A program made the position numbers and the translations under genes. A model generated the notes under the pieces. It made no database searches. It saw only the letters and a program-made list of their open reading frames with translations, and had not been told where the DNA came from. DNA of 64,000 bases from Kordiimonas marina (GTDB lineage Bacteria > Pseudomonadota > Alphaproteobacteria > Sphingomonadales > Kordiimonadaceae), in contig NZ_JAINDF010000001.1 of assembly GCF_023006325.1 (NCBI RefSeq), positions 178,863 to 242,862 of the forward strand. Direction: 5' to 3'. Every line of letters begins with the position of its first letter. Position 1 is the stretch's first letter. Positions 10,351 to 18,424 of the stretch are shown piece by piece.

Positions 10351-11091
10351 TCACGCGGTCAAAATAATCGGCGCGCCTTTGGTGACGACGAACGTGTGTT
10401 CGAACTGGGCGCCATGGCCGCCCTGGGCCAGCCGGAGCGTCCAGCCGTCCTCGGCCTCTACATACTGGTGGCTGTGGGTCGCGAGGAAGGGTTCGATGGT
10501 GATAACCTGTCCTTCGGTCAGCTTCTCCCGCTCGCTCGGGTAATAGATGTTGGAAATGGTCGGGTCCTCATGGATCCAGCTCCCGACACCGTGGCCGTTG
10601 AGGCCTTCGATAATTTTGAAGCCGTGCTTTTTGGCTTCACGCTCGACCACCTTGGCGATGGCATTGAGCGGCTGGCCCGCGCGCGCAGCATACATGGCCT
10701 TGCGCTGCGCCGCCTTGGTGGCGTCCAGAAGCTTCTGAAGCTCCGGCGCGATGGCGCCGACTGCGAAGCTGGCACCAGTATCCCCGAAGAAACCGTCCTT
10801 CTCGGCCGAGACGTCGATATTGACGAGTTCACCTTCTTCGAGCGGCCGGTGATCCGGAATACCGTGCGCGACCGCATCCCCCACCGAAATGCAGGTATGG
10901 CCGGGGAAATTATAGGCGAGCCGCGGCGCGGACGTCGCACCGCGTTCTTCCAGCATTTCGCCCGCGAGCTGGTCGAGCTCCCACGGGGTCACCCCGGGGG
11001 CCACGCGTTCGCCCATCGCGTTCAGAACATCGCGGCAGATCGCGCCGATTTCCTTCAGTTTTTCAAGCTGGTCGGGGCCGTCAACAGTCAT
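10351..11091 (-). CDS. map: Type I methionine aminopeptidase
   Basis: Removes the initiator methionine from nascent proteins. All dinuclear metal and active-site residues are visible in the 246-aa product: His76 (HGIPD), Asp93 and Asp104 (NIDVSAEKDGFFGDTG), His167 (NGHGVG), His174, Glu200 (TIEPF) and Glu231 (QFEHT). It is the third gene of a run sppA, chorismate mutase, map. The aroQ stop is 3 bases before its ATG, and its ribosome binding site (GAAGGCGAG) lies inside the end of aroQ, which implies coupling. Confidence 0.96.
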   Translation of the reverse strand: MTVDGPDQLEKLKEIGAICRDVLNAMGERVAPGVTPWELDQLAGEMLEERGATSAPRLAYNFPGHTCISVGDAVAHGIPDHRPLEEGELVNIDVSAEKDGFFGDTGASFAVGAIAPELQKLLDATKAAQRKAMYAARAGQPLNAIAKVVEREAKKHGFKIIEGLNGHGVGSWIHEDPTISNIYYPSEREKLTEGQVITIEPFLATHSHQYVEAEDGWTLRLAQGGHGAQFEHTFVVTKGAPIILTA

Positions 11092-11094
11092 CGG

Positions 11095-11421
11095 TCAAAG
11101 CTCGCCTTCATCGCGAATGATTTCATGGTGACGGATCACCTCGCGGATGATGAACTGGAGGAATTTCTCACTGAATTCCGGGTCCAGGTTCGCGGACTTG
11201 GCCAGCGCGCGCAGACGTTCGATCTGACGCTGTTCGCGGCTCGGATCGGCGGGCGGCAACTTGTGTTCCTTCTTATAGAAACCCACAGCCTTCGTGATCT
11301 TGAAGCGTTCCGCCAGCATGAAGACGAGCGCCGCATCGATATTGTCGATGCTTTCGCGGTAGGCTTCCAAAATCCTGGCGTGGTTTTCCATCTGTTCCTG
11401 ATCCGTCCTTGCGTCCGTCAT
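11095..11421 (-). CDS. Chorismate mutase (AroQ class)
   Basis: Converts chorismate to prephenate at the branch to phenylalanine and tyrosine. The 108-aa all-helical product has the AroQ layout: a first helix RESIDNIDAALVFMLAERFKITKAVGFYK with the active-site Arg/Lys positions, DPSREQRQIERL in the loop, and a C-terminal helix FLQFIIREVIRHHE. It is a stand-alone, monofunctional enzyme. Its ATG directly abuts the sppA stop codon and it runs into map, so the three are likely one transcript. Confidence 0.9.
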   Translation of the reverse strand: MTDARTDQEQMENHARILEAYRESIDNIDAALVFMLAERFKITKAVGFYKKEHKLPPADPSREQRQIERLRALAKSANLDPEFSEKFLQFIIREVIRHHEIIRDEGEL

Positions 11422-12336
11422 CTATAATCCAAACTTGTTCCAAAACAGCCGCTCCTCAACGGCCGCGATCGCAGCCCCCGGAATGTCGGCCATGCTGCCC
11501 AGCCCATCATGCGCGTTGCGGCCAAGCCCGATAAGCGACCGCAGCCGTGGCTTGCTTTCACCCACGACCTTCAGCTTCACCTTCCTGCCGAACCGGTTGC
11601 GCATCACCATGCGGACGTCACCGATGCCGTCAATGAGGCCGAGCTTGACGGCATCCTGCCCGGTGAAAACCTCCCCCGAGAATATCTTGCCCCTCAGGCC
11701 CTTCAGGCGCTTGCCGCGTCTGTCGCGCACCATGCTTTTGAAATGTTCGTGGATTTCGCCCTGGATTGCCTTCAGGCGCTCGACATCCTCAGGCTTTTCA
11801 TCCTGGAAGGCATCCAGCATCGCCTTGCTTTCACCCGCGGTATAAAGCCTGCGTTCAACACCGATTTTCTCAATCGCCTTCTTGAAGCCGAAGCCGGAGG
11901 ACACAACGCCGATCGAGCCGATAATCGAGCTTTCGTTGGCGTAAATCTCATCACCCGCCAGCGCCAGCATATAGCCGCCGGACGCGGCAAGGTCTTCGGC
12001 GAAGGCCAATACCGGCACATCCTTTTCCCGGGCGAGCGCCCGGACACGGTCCGTGATCATCGACGCCTGCACCGGCGACCCACCGGGCGAGTTGATGAGA
12101 AGCGCAACCGCCTTGATGCCGCCCATCCCGAACGCATGTTCGAGCTGCCCCGCGACACCGGCCATATTGAGGCTTTGGCGGAACCGCTGGCCCGGCGCGA
12201 TGACGCCATAAAGACGCACCACGGCGACCTTGGGGGCCGGTTCGCCAAAGATCGCACGCCTGAGGGCCTTAAGGGTATTCCCAACCGTCTTCAGCATTCC
12301 GTCTTCATTCTCCGGCTCGACAATCATGTTCGGCAT
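11422..12336 (-). CDS. sppA: Signal peptide peptidase SppA-like S49 serine protease
   Basis: Short S49-family protease (304 aa) expected to degrade cleaved signal peptides or membrane protein fragments. The Ser-Lys dyad is visible: Ser119 in LAASGGYM and Lys171 in AGESKAMLD. The substrate-groove motif INSPGGSP (81-88) is also present. No clear signal anchor is seen, as in the short SppA forms. Two starts are possible (12336 or the Met at 12297); the longer one is given. It leads the sppA-aroQ-map run and lies 26 bases downstream of the methyltransferase gene. Confidence 0.86.
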   Translation of the reverse strand: MPNMIVEPENEDGMLKTVGNTLKALRRAIFGEPAPKVAVVRLYGVIAPGQRFRQSLNMAGVAGQLEHAFGMGGIKAVALLINSPGGSPVQASMITDRVRALAREKDVPVLAFAEDLAASGGYMLALAGDEIYANESSIIGSIGVVSSGFGFKKAIEKIGVERRLYTAGESKAMLDAFQDEKPEDVERLKAIQGEIHEHFKSMVRDRRGKRLKGLRGKIFSGEVFTGQDAVKLGLIDGIGDVRMVMRNRFGRKVKLKVVGESKPRLRSLIGLGRNAHDGLGSMADIPGAAIAAVEERLFWNKFGL

Positions 12337-12362
12337 GATGGGTCTCTAACTCTAACTTGGGT

Positions 12363-13187
12363 TCAGGGGCGCCCGTGGGCAAAATTCTTGAGGTCGAGCG
12401 CGTCGCCGCACCGCAGGATCGCTTCAGCTTCCGGGCTGTAGCGGTCTTCCGTACCGTGTAGCGGCAGCCCTGGCAACAGGGTAGCAGCCCCGCGCACACC
12501 TTTTCGACCCTGAATGATCACCCGCTTGGCAGGCATTCCCATGCGCGGCCAGAAGGGCATGATCTTAAGCTCGCCCACACGCCGGTACAGCCGGGCGATC
12601 ACTTCATCCATACGGTCCGCCCTATAGACGATGGTCACCGTGCCCTTGTGGCGGACATTATAGACGCAGAAACTGATCCAGTCCTTCAAGGTGGCGTTCG
12701 AATCCATATGGGCAAGGCCCTTGGAGGCGGCAGGCGGCCTGATCGCGGTGCCAGCTGCCAGATACGGCGGATTGACCATGACATGGTCATAGGTGCCTTC
12801 AGGGCCGGTCAGGTCCGTGATACTGCCCTTTTCGAGCGTAACCTGATCACTCAGTTCGTTGAAATCGGCATTCTTGCGGGCGAGTGCGAGCATGTCATCC
12901 TGAATATCGATACCGTGGACCTTCACCCCAGGCACGCGGGCCGCCAGCAGAACCGACGCCCCGCCGGACCCGATGCCGCCCTCGAGCACCCTGTCCCCCG
13001 CCTTCGCCGGGATCGCGGCTGCCAGAAACACGGTATCCATTGACACCCGATAGCCTTCGCGTGGCTGAATGAGGCGCACACTGCCGCCCACAAAATCATC
13101 GACGGTGACATTAAGATCGCCCCGGAGATCGGCCTCGCCGGGCCAATTTTTTGTCACGCCATCGTGATTCACGTTATTCTTCACCAC
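12363..13187 (-). CDS. tRNA1(Val) (adenine-N6)-methyltransferase family protein (TrmN6-like)
   Basis: Class I SAM-dependent methyltransferase with the N6-adenine catalytic motif NPPY (VMVNPPYLAAG, about residue 139). The preceding SAM-binding block is VLEGGIGSGGASVLLAARVPGVKVHGID. The N-terminal LIQPREGYRVSMDTVFLAAA and the PFWPRMG/RVIIQGRKG blocks are typical of the TrmN6 group that modifies A37 of tRNA-Val. The exact target is inferred. The start is uncertain: GTG codons at 13187, 13184 and 13157 are in frame and none has a good ribosome binding site. Confidence 0.82.
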   Translation of the reverse strand: MVKNNVNHDGVTKNWPGEADLRGDLNVTVDDFVGGSVRLIQPREGYRVSMDTVFLAAAIPAKAGDRVLEGGIGSGGASVLLAARVPGVKVHGIDIQDDMLALARKNADFNELSDQVTLEKGSITDLTGPEGTYDHVMVNPPYLAAGTAIRPPAASKGLAHMDSNATLKDWISFCVYNVRHKGTVTIVYRADRMDEVIARLYRRVGELKIMPFWPRMGMPAKRVIIQGRKGVRGAATLLPGLPLHGTEDRYSPEAEAILRCGDALDLKNFAHGRP

Positions 13188-13274
13188 ACATTAAGGATTG
13201 CGCGTCATATAGTACGTCGAATTCAGGCGCGGTCAATCGGCGCAGATGGGGCTCTGTCGCTTGCGCTTGGCTTT

Positions 13275-13303
13275 TTGACACAGTATGGTCCGCGCGCTCT
13301 ACT
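13275..13303 (+). promoter_or_regulatory. Putative sigma-70 promoter of the polyprenyl synthase gene
   Basis: A perfect -35 box TTGACA (13275-13280) is followed after 17 bases by TCTACT (13298-13303) as a weak -10. The start codon lies 23 bases downstream, leaving a short leader. Confidence 0.45.
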
Positions 13304-13326
13304 AAACCAACCTGCCGGGGGGCATT

Positions 13327-14355
13327 ATGTCCAGCAATGTAGTTTCCATGCATGGCCACAAAAAGGCCGACACCACAGCCGCAGCGGTTGACCGCTTACA
13401 AGCTTTGGTTGCTGACCAAATGAAAGAGGTCAATGCCACCATCCTCAAACGCATGGAAAGCCCGGTAGCGCTGATCCCCGAGCTTGCAGGCCACCTGATC
13501 AGCTCCGGCGGCAAACGGCTCCGCCCCATGCTGACGCTCGCCTCCGCCAAGATGGTCGGCTATGAAGGCAAGCGCCATATCGGCCTCGCCACCGCCGTTG
13601 AGTTTATCCATACCGCCACGCTTCTGCATGACGATGTGGTGGATGAAAGCACGCTTCGGCGCGGCAAAAAAACCGCCAACCTTATCTGGGGCAACCAGCC
13701 GACCGTGCTGGTGGGTGACTTCCTGTTCAGCCGTTCGTTCGAGCTGATGGTTGAAAGTGATTCGCTTCGGGTGCTCAAAATTCTTGCCAATGCCGCCGCA
13801 GTCATTACCGAAGGGGAAGTGCTGCAGCTGACCACCGCCAACGACCTGAAGACCTCGGAAGACACCTATCTCGAAGTCATCACCGCCAAGACAGCCGTCC
13901 TGTTCGCCGCCGCGTGTGAAGTGGTCGGCGTAGTCGCAGAAGGTGGCAAGGAAATGGAAGAAGCGCTCGAATCCTATGGCCGCTTCCTCGGCATTGCCTT
14001 CCAGCTGGTCGACGATGCGCTCGACTATTCGGCACGTCAGGCAACGCTTGGCAAGAACATCGGTGACGATTTCCGCGAAGGCAAAGTCACGCTGCCGACC
14101 ATCCTCGCCTACCGCCGCGGTAGTGATGAGGAACGGAAATTCTGGAAACGCACCATGGAACGCCGCAAGCAGGAAGACGGCGACCTCGAGCGCGCGATCC
14201 AACTGATCAACGACCATGACACACTGAATGACACGCTGGAACGCGCCCGCCATTATGGTGCCCGTGCCAAGGATGCCCTGGCGATTTTCCGGGATAGCGA
14301 GGCTAAAGAAGCCATGATCGACATCGTGGATTTCTGCATCAGCCGCGCTTACTGA
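13327..14355 (+). CDS. ispB: Polyprenyl (octaprenyl/decaprenyl) diphosphate synthase
   Basis: Builds the long isoprenoid side chain of ubiquinone from IPP and FPP. The first Asp-rich motif is DDVVD (Asp102, Asp103, Asp106, within LLHDDVVDES). The second is LVDDALDY, in the C-terminal half. GGKRLRP (61-67) binds pyrophosphate. The 342-aa length and the small residues before the first Asp motif fit a long-chain trans-prenyl synthase; chain length cannot be read from sequence. Divergent from the methyltransferase gene. Confidence 0.92.
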   Translation: MSSNVVSMHGHKKADTTAAAVDRLQALVADQMKEVNATILKRMESPVALIPELAGHLISSGGKRLRPMLTLASAKMVGYEGKRHIGLATAVEFIHTATLLHDDVVDESTLRRGKKTANLIWGNQPTVLVGDFLFSRSFELMVESDSLRVLKILANAAAVITEGEVLQLTTANDLKTSEDTYLEVITAKTAVLFAAACEVVGVVAEGGKEMEEALESYGRFLGIAFQLVDDALDYSARQATLGKNIGDDFREGKVTLPTILAYRRGSDEERKFWKRTMERRKQEDGDLERAIQLINDHDTLNDTLERARHYGARAKDALAIFRDSEAKEAMIDIVDFCISRAY

Positions 14356-14385
14356 AAAGAAAATCGGCAGAGGCGTTTTTCACGC

Positions 14386-14414
14386 TTGCGCTTCTGAAAT
14401 GCTTATCCTATATA
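14386..14414 (+). promoter_or_regulatory. Putative promoter of tRNA-Pro
   Basis: TTGCGC (14386-14391) and TATATA (14409-14414) are separated by 17 bases. They sit about 40 bases before the tRNA, with the expected short precursor leader. Confidence 0.5.
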
Positions 14415-14452
14415 AGCGCCCACGAATTGGCCCTGTCCCACAAATTCCATAT

Positions 14453-14529
14453 CGGGGAATAGCTCAGCCTGGTAGAGCACTGTGTTCGGGACGCAGGGGC
14501 CGGAGGTTCGAATCCTCTTTCCCCGACCA
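14453..14529 (+). tRNA. tRNA-Pro (anticodon CGG)
   Basis: A 77-base cloverleaf including an encoded CCA. The acceptor stem is CGGGGAA (14453-14459) with TTCCCCG (14519-14525). The D-arm contains GGTAGAGCAC. The anticodon stem CTGTG/CGCAG encloses the loop TTCGGGA with anticodon CGG, and the T-arm reads GGAGGTTCGAATCCTC. It reads the proline codon CCG, which is frequent in these GC-rich genes. Confidence 0.97.
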
Positions 14530-14532
14530 ATA

Positions 14533-14560
14533 AAAAGGCCGTCCTCCGGGACGGCCTTTT
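14533..14560 (+). terminator. Terminator after tRNA-Pro
   Basis: A perfect 12-bp stem (14533-14544 with 14549-14560), a 4-base loop and a T-run begin 4 bases after the tRNA. Because the stem starts with A's and ends with T's, it could also serve the minus-strand VOC gene that ends at 14600. Confidence 0.9.
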
Positions 14561-14599
14561 GCTTTTCCGACACACCTGGACCAACGGCTACACGCCGTC

Positions 14600-15058
14600 T
14601 CAGGCTTGCTCCAAAGCCTTGATGTCGATCTTCTGCATTTTCATCATAGCGGCCATCACACGGCCCGCCCGGGCAGGATCCTTCTCGCCTAACAGCCTGG
14701 GCAGAGCCTTCGGCACCACCTGCCAGCTAAGACCGAAGCGGTCCTTCAGCCAACCGCACTGGCCCGGGGCGCCACCATCACAAAGCCGCGCCCACAAGGT
14801 ATCCACCTCTTCCTGGTCCTCGCATTCGATATACAGTGAAACAGCCTCATTGAACTTGAAATGCGGCCCGCCGTTCAGGGCCATGAAACGCCTGCCCGCC
14901 AGTTCGAACGTCGCACCAAAAAGCGGACCATCATCCCCGCCTTTCCGGGAGGTGCTAACAATCCGCGAATCCTTGAATGTACCGAGATAGAAGTTGATCG
15001 CCTCCTCCGCATTGTCGTCGAACCACAAAAACGGGGTGATCTTGTCCTCTGCTGCCAT
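14600..15058 (-). CDS. VOC-superfamily protein (PhnB / 3-demethylubiquinone methyltransferase-like fold)
   Basis: Small cytoplasmic metal-dependent fold of unknown substrate. The 152-aa product has the PhnB-type pattern [18 protein letters not shown], then [29 protein letters not shown], then [15 protein letters not shown]. These pages of the family are often misnamed methyltransferases. The ATG at 15058 has AAGGAAGG before it and lies just downstream of a TATAAT box; an upstream ATG at 15079 would start almost at that box and is less likely. Confidence 0.82.
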   Translation of the reverse strand: MAAEDKITPFLWFDDNAEEAINFYLGTFKDSRIVSTSRKGGDDGPLFGATFELAGRRFMALNGGPHFKFNEAVSLYIECEDQEEVDTLWARLCDGGAPGQCGWLKDRFGLSWQVVPKALPRLLGEKDPARAGRVMAAMMKMQKIDIKALEQA

Positions 15059-15079
15059 CGGCCTTCCTTTCGTTGCCAT

Positions 15080-15085
15080 ATTATA
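15080..15085 (-). promoter_or_regulatory. Putative -10 box for the VOC gene
   Basis: The minus strand reads TATAAT about 22 bases before the chosen ATG, within a very AT-rich stretch (15075-15115). A -35 box is not obvious. Confidence 0.35.
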
Positions 15086-15171
15086 CGTTGATATAAACAT
15101 ATTAATAAAAAAGAAAGCCGTCCCCTGTCAAACCTGCGCCTTCTAAAAGGCCATCGAACTGCATAAAAAAC

Positions 15172-15200
15172 AAAACCCCGGCCATCAAGACCGGGGTTTT
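15172..15200 (-). terminator. Terminator after the 15.2 kb lipoprotein gene
   Basis: A 10-bp perfect stem (15172-15181 with 15191-15200), a 9-base loop and terminal T's on the minus strand, 33 bases past the lipoprotein stop. Confidence 0.85.
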
Positions 15201-15232
15201 CTGTCTCCACGCACTAGAGGATGGGCGCGTCC

Positions 15233-15739
15233 TCAGCGCTCCATATTGTACATGGCTTCCTCAGGCGTCAGCTGGAAGCCGAGGAGCACTTCGTAGTTAT
15301 AGCGTTTCGCCTGCGCCATCGTCGGGATGAACTGCTCAACCGTCTGGGTCGCATGGGCGATACCGTCCCGGCCGAAGGTCAGCGTCACGTCATAGCGTTT
15401 CTTCGAGACGATCTGGCTATTGTCCTTCAGGACGGCAACAAAGTAAGGCAGCGTCACCGTACGGCTGGTCAGCGCCTTGCCCGCCTCGGCGGTGATATCG
15501 AAAGTCACATGCGATGTAACGCTGTCTGCTTGCTTGCAATCAGGCTTCACATTGGTGATCGAGGCGGTGAATTCCACATCGTTCGTCGTGCGTCCTTCGC
15601 CCTTGAAGCGGGTCAGCGTGCCGACATCACCTACCACCGCAACAGCCGGGCAGTGCGATACGACAACCTGCAGCGGGTTTTTGGCACAGGCCGCAACGAG
15701 AAGAGACAAAGAGGCCAAAAGCGCAAAACGGACGGACAT
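15233..15739 (-). CDS. Putative lipoprotein of unknown function
   Basis: The 168-aa product has a signal peptide with lipobox LVAAC (modified Cys18), so it is probably anchored in a membrane facing the periplasm. The mature part is mainly beta-strand-like, with a Cys near its start (HCPAV), a second Cys in NVKPDCKQ, and a Tyr-rich C-terminal end. No enzymatic motif is seen. It resembles conserved alphaproteobacterial lipoproteins without a known role, which is an impression only. Monocistronic, with its own terminator. Confidence 0.75.
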   Translation of the reverse strand: MSVRFALLASLSLLVAACAKNPLQVVVSHCPAVAVVGDVGTLTRFKGEGRTTNDVEFTASITNVKPDCKQADSVTSHVTFDITAEAGKALTSRTVTLPYFVAVLKDNSQIVSKKRYDVTLTFGRDGIAHATQTVEQFIPTMAQAKRYNYEVLLGFQLTPEEAMYNMER

Positions 15740-15904
15740 AGAAACCCTTTCAAAAATCGAACCGGCGGCCCCCTATACGGTGCCGCGAGCGGGGCGATCA
15801 TAAGGACTACCCCCATAAAGAGCAAGCGGCCTTCTGACCTCCTAACATTCAGGCCCGAATAAGCGCCGAGCATGACAAAAGTGTGGCACCGAAGCGCCCC
15901 GTGC

Positions 15905-15933
15905 TTGACCCTATGAGGCGCGGGGGTTAGCTA
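15905..15933 (+). promoter_or_regulatory. Putative sigma-70 promoter of ispH-thrB-rnhA
   Basis: TTGACC (15905-15910), a 17-base spacer and TAGCTA (15928-15933) stand 30 bases before the ispH ATG. GAGGAG provides the ribosome binding site. Confidence 0.5.
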
Positions 15934-15963
15934 AGGGTTCGAAGGTATCGAGGAGACTTTCTC

Positions 15964-16938
15964 ATGACGTCCACCGCGCCTGCCTCTGGCCGTGCCAGCC
16001 TGCGCATCCTGCTTGCCAACCCTCGCGGCTTCTGCGCCGGGGTCGACCGCGCGATCAAGATCGTCGAACTCGCGATCAAAAAGTTCGGCGCGCCCGTCTA
16101 TGTGCGCCATGAAATCGTACATAACCGCTATGTGGTGGAAAGCCTGGAAGCCCAAGGCGCCGTCTTTGTCGACGAGCTGGATGAAGTACCGGAAGACGTC
16201 CCCGTGGTCTTTTCCGCCCACGGTGTGCCCAAAGCCGTCCCCGCGGAGGCCGAACGGCGCGAAATGATCTATTTGGATGCCACCTGTCCACTGGTCTCCA
16301 AAGTCCACCGGGAAGTGGAGCGCCATCAGGGCGCCGGGCGTCATATACTGATGATCGGACACGCCGGCCATCCGGAGGTGATCGGCACCATGGGCCAGGT
16401 TCCCAAGGGCTCCATGACACTGATCGAAACCGTGGAAGATGCTGAAACCATTGACCCCACCGACCCGGAACACTTGTCGTTTGTCACGCAAACCACACTG
16501 TCGGTCGATGACACGGCGGATATTGTCGCCACGCTCGAACGCCGGTTCCCGTCGATGATCACACCCAAGAAGGAAGACATCTGCTACGCCACCACCAACC
16601 GGCAGTCGGCCGTGAAAGCCATCGCCGAGGACTGTGACCGCGTGATCGTGATCGGCGCGCCGAACAGCTCCAACAGCCGGCGCCTTGTAGAGGTAAGCGA
16701 AAAGGCCGGCTGCCCTGCCCGGCTTGCCCAGCGTGCCTCCTGTCTGGATTGGGACTGGCTCGAAGGCGCCCGGACCATCGGCATTACCGCGGGCGCCAGC
16801 GCGCCGGAAGTGCTGGTTGAAGAAGTCATTGAGGCGATCCGCAGCCATTATGACGCAGATGTCGCGGTAGAAGTGGTCACCACCGCCGAAGAAAATGTCA
16901 CCTTCAAGGTGCCGCCGATCCTGAAGGATATCGCCTGA
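15964..16938 (+). CDS. ispH: 4-hydroxy-3-methylbut-2-enyl diphosphate reductase
   Basis: Last step of the MEP isoprenoid pathway, giving IPP and DMAPP; a [4Fe-4S] enzyme. The three cluster cysteines are visible at Cys24 (RGFCAGV), Cys108 (DATCPL) and Cys207 (EDICYAT). The [12 protein letters not shown] and SSNSRRL substrate-pocket motifs are intact. The 324-aa length is normal. Its TGA overlaps the thrB ATG (TGATG), so it leads a coupled ispH-thrB-rnhA operon, an arrangement common in Alphaproteobacteria. Confidence 0.97.
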   Translation: MTSTAPASGRASLRILLANPRGFCAGVDRAIKIVELAIKKFGAPVYVRHEIVHNRYVVESLEAQGAVFVDELDEVPEDVPVVFSAHGVPKAVPAEAERREMIYLDATCPLVSKVHREVERHQGAGRHILMIGHAGHPEVIGTMGQVPKGSMTLIETVEDAETIDPTDPEHLSFVTQTTLSVDDTADIVATLERRFPSMITPKKEDICYATTNRQSAVKAIAEDCDRVIVIGAPNSSNSRRLVEVSEKAGCPARLAQRASCLDWDWLEGARTIGITAGASAPEVLVEEVIEAIRSHYDADVAVEVVTTAEENVTFKVPPILKDIA

Positions 16939-17897
16939 TGGCCGTTTACACCCATGTGGACGACACAACCCTCGCTGCGTTTCTGGATCGCTATGACGTC
17001 GGCCAAGCCGTCAGCTTCAAGGGCATCGCCGAAGGTGTCGAAAACTCCAACTATCTGCTGGAGACGACCAAAGGCCGCTATATTCTCACGCTTTATGAAA
17101 AGCGCGCGAACCCCGCGGACCTGCCCTATTTCCTGGACCTGATGGAACATCTGGCCGCCGCAGGCCTGCCTGCGCCGCTGCCGATCCATGACAAGACCGG
17201 CCAAGCGCTTCAGGAGCTTGCAGGCCGCCCGGCGTGCCTGATCAGCTTTCTGACAGGTGTGAGCGTTGACCACCCGTCCCCGAACCAATGTGCCTCGCTT
17301 GGTGCTGTGCTCGCGGGGATGCACAAGGCCACCGAGACCTTCCAGGAAACACGTCCGAATGACCTAGCGCTCGCAGGCTGGAAAAAGCTCGCCGAACAGA
17401 CCGCCGATCGTGCCGATGAGGTGGAGGACGGCCTGTCAAAGCTGATTGCTGATGAAATCGCCTTCCTCGAAGCCAACTGGCCCAAGGGCCTGCCCACCGG
17501 CACCATCCATGCCGACCTGTTCCCGGACAATATCCTCTTCTCAGGCGACCGCATCACCGGCGTGATCGACTTCTATTTCGCCTGCACCGATATGCTGGCC
17601 TTCGACATCGCCACCTGCATCAACAGCTGGTGCTTCGATGAGGCCCACCTGTTCGTGCCCGCGAAGGCCAAGCGCCTGACCGAGCTTTATGACGGCCACC
17701 GCCCGCTCAGTGCCGCGGAGATCGACGCGCTCCCCATCCTGTGCCGAGGATCGGCGCTTCGCTTCCTGCTCACGCGCCTTTATGACTGGCTCAACCCCGT
17801 CCCCGGGGCGGTCGTTCGCGCGAAGGACCCACGTGAGTATCTCAAGAAACTGAATTTCCACCGCGCCGTCAGGGATGCTGCCGATTATGTCGTCTAA
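16938..17897 (+). CDS. thrB: Homoserine kinase (aminoglycoside-phosphotransferase fold, ThrB type II)
   Basis: Phosphorylates homoserine on the way to threonine. The 319-aa product has the kinase-like layout: [15 protein letters not shown] (nucleotide loop, 30-44), catalytic loop [14 protein letters not shown], and the metal-binding Asp in [11 protein letters not shown]. This is the APH-fold ThrB of Alphaproteobacteria, not the GHMP enzyme of enterics. Its partner thrC is about 9 kb away in this window. The 3' end overlaps rnhA by about 11 bases. Confidence 0.94.
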   Translation: MAVYTHVDDTTLAAFLDRYDVGQAVSFKGIAEGVENSNYLLETTKGRYILTLYEKRANPADLPYFLDLMEHLAAAGLPAPLPIHDKTGQALQELAGRPACLISFLTGVSVDHPSPNQCASLGAVLAGMHKATETFQETRPNDLALAGWKKLAEQTADRADEVEDGLSKLIADEIAFLEANWPKGLPTGTIHADLFPDNILFSGDRITGVIDFYFACTDMLAFDIATCINSWCFDEAHLFVPAKAKRLTELYDGHRPLSAAEIDALPILCRGSALRFLLTRLYDWLNPVPGAVVRAKDPREYLKKLNFHRAVRDAADYVV

Positions 17898-18351
17898 AGC
17901 CGAAATCAAAGACACCACCTCTGTCGAGATCTATACCGACGGCGCCTGTTCCGGGAACCCCGGCCCCGGCGGCTGGGGCGCGCTGCTTCTCTATGGTGCC
18001 CTTGAAAAGGAAATCACCGGCGGCGAGATGCACACCACCAACAACCGCATGGAAATGATGGCGGCGGTGGAGGCCTTGAATGCGCTCAAGCGCCCCTGCA
18101 AGGTGAAGCTCCATACCGACAGCCGTTACCTGCGCGACGGCATCACCAAATGGATCCACAATTGGAAAAAACAGGGCTGGCGGACAGCTGACAAGAAGAA
18201 GGTCAAGAACGCCGACCTGTGGCAGGCGCTCGATGCCGCCACCAAACATCATGATATCGAATGGGTATGGGTAAAGGGCCACGCAGGCCATGACGGCAAC
18301 GAACGCGCCGATGCGCTCGCCAACCAAGGCATGGCCCCCTACAAGCTCTGA
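17887..18351 (+). CDS. rnhA: Ribonuclease HI
   Basis: Cleaves RNA in RNA-DNA hybrids. The four catalytic acidic residues are visible in the 154-aa product: Asp18 ([16 protein letters not shown]), Glu56 (NNRMEMMA), Asp78 (HTDSRYL) and Asp142 (NERADALA). The basic protrusion [10 protein letters not shown] is present. The start MSSKAE (17887) is preferred over the Met four codons earlier. Last gene of the ispH operon. Confidence 0.96.
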   Translation: MSSKAEIKDTTSVEIYTDGACSGNPGPGGWGALLLYGALEKEITGGEMHTTNNRMEMMAAVEALNALKRPCKVKLHTDSRYLRDGITKWIHNWKKQGWRTADKKKVKNADLWQALDAATKHHDIEWVWVKGHAGHDGNERADALANQGMAPYKL

Positions 18352-18371
18352 ACACATTCTCAGATAAGAAG

Positions 18372-18406
18372 AAAAGGCGGCACCCTATGAGGGTACCGCC
18401 TTTTTT
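18372..18406 (+). terminator. Terminator after rnhA
   Basis: A long hairpin with one internal mismatch (about 15 bp, loop of 3 bases) is followed by a six-T run. It sits 21 bases after the rnhA stop and before the convergent M28 gene. Confidence 0.88.
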
Positions 18407-18424
18407 GTCTCTAATCGCTGCTGC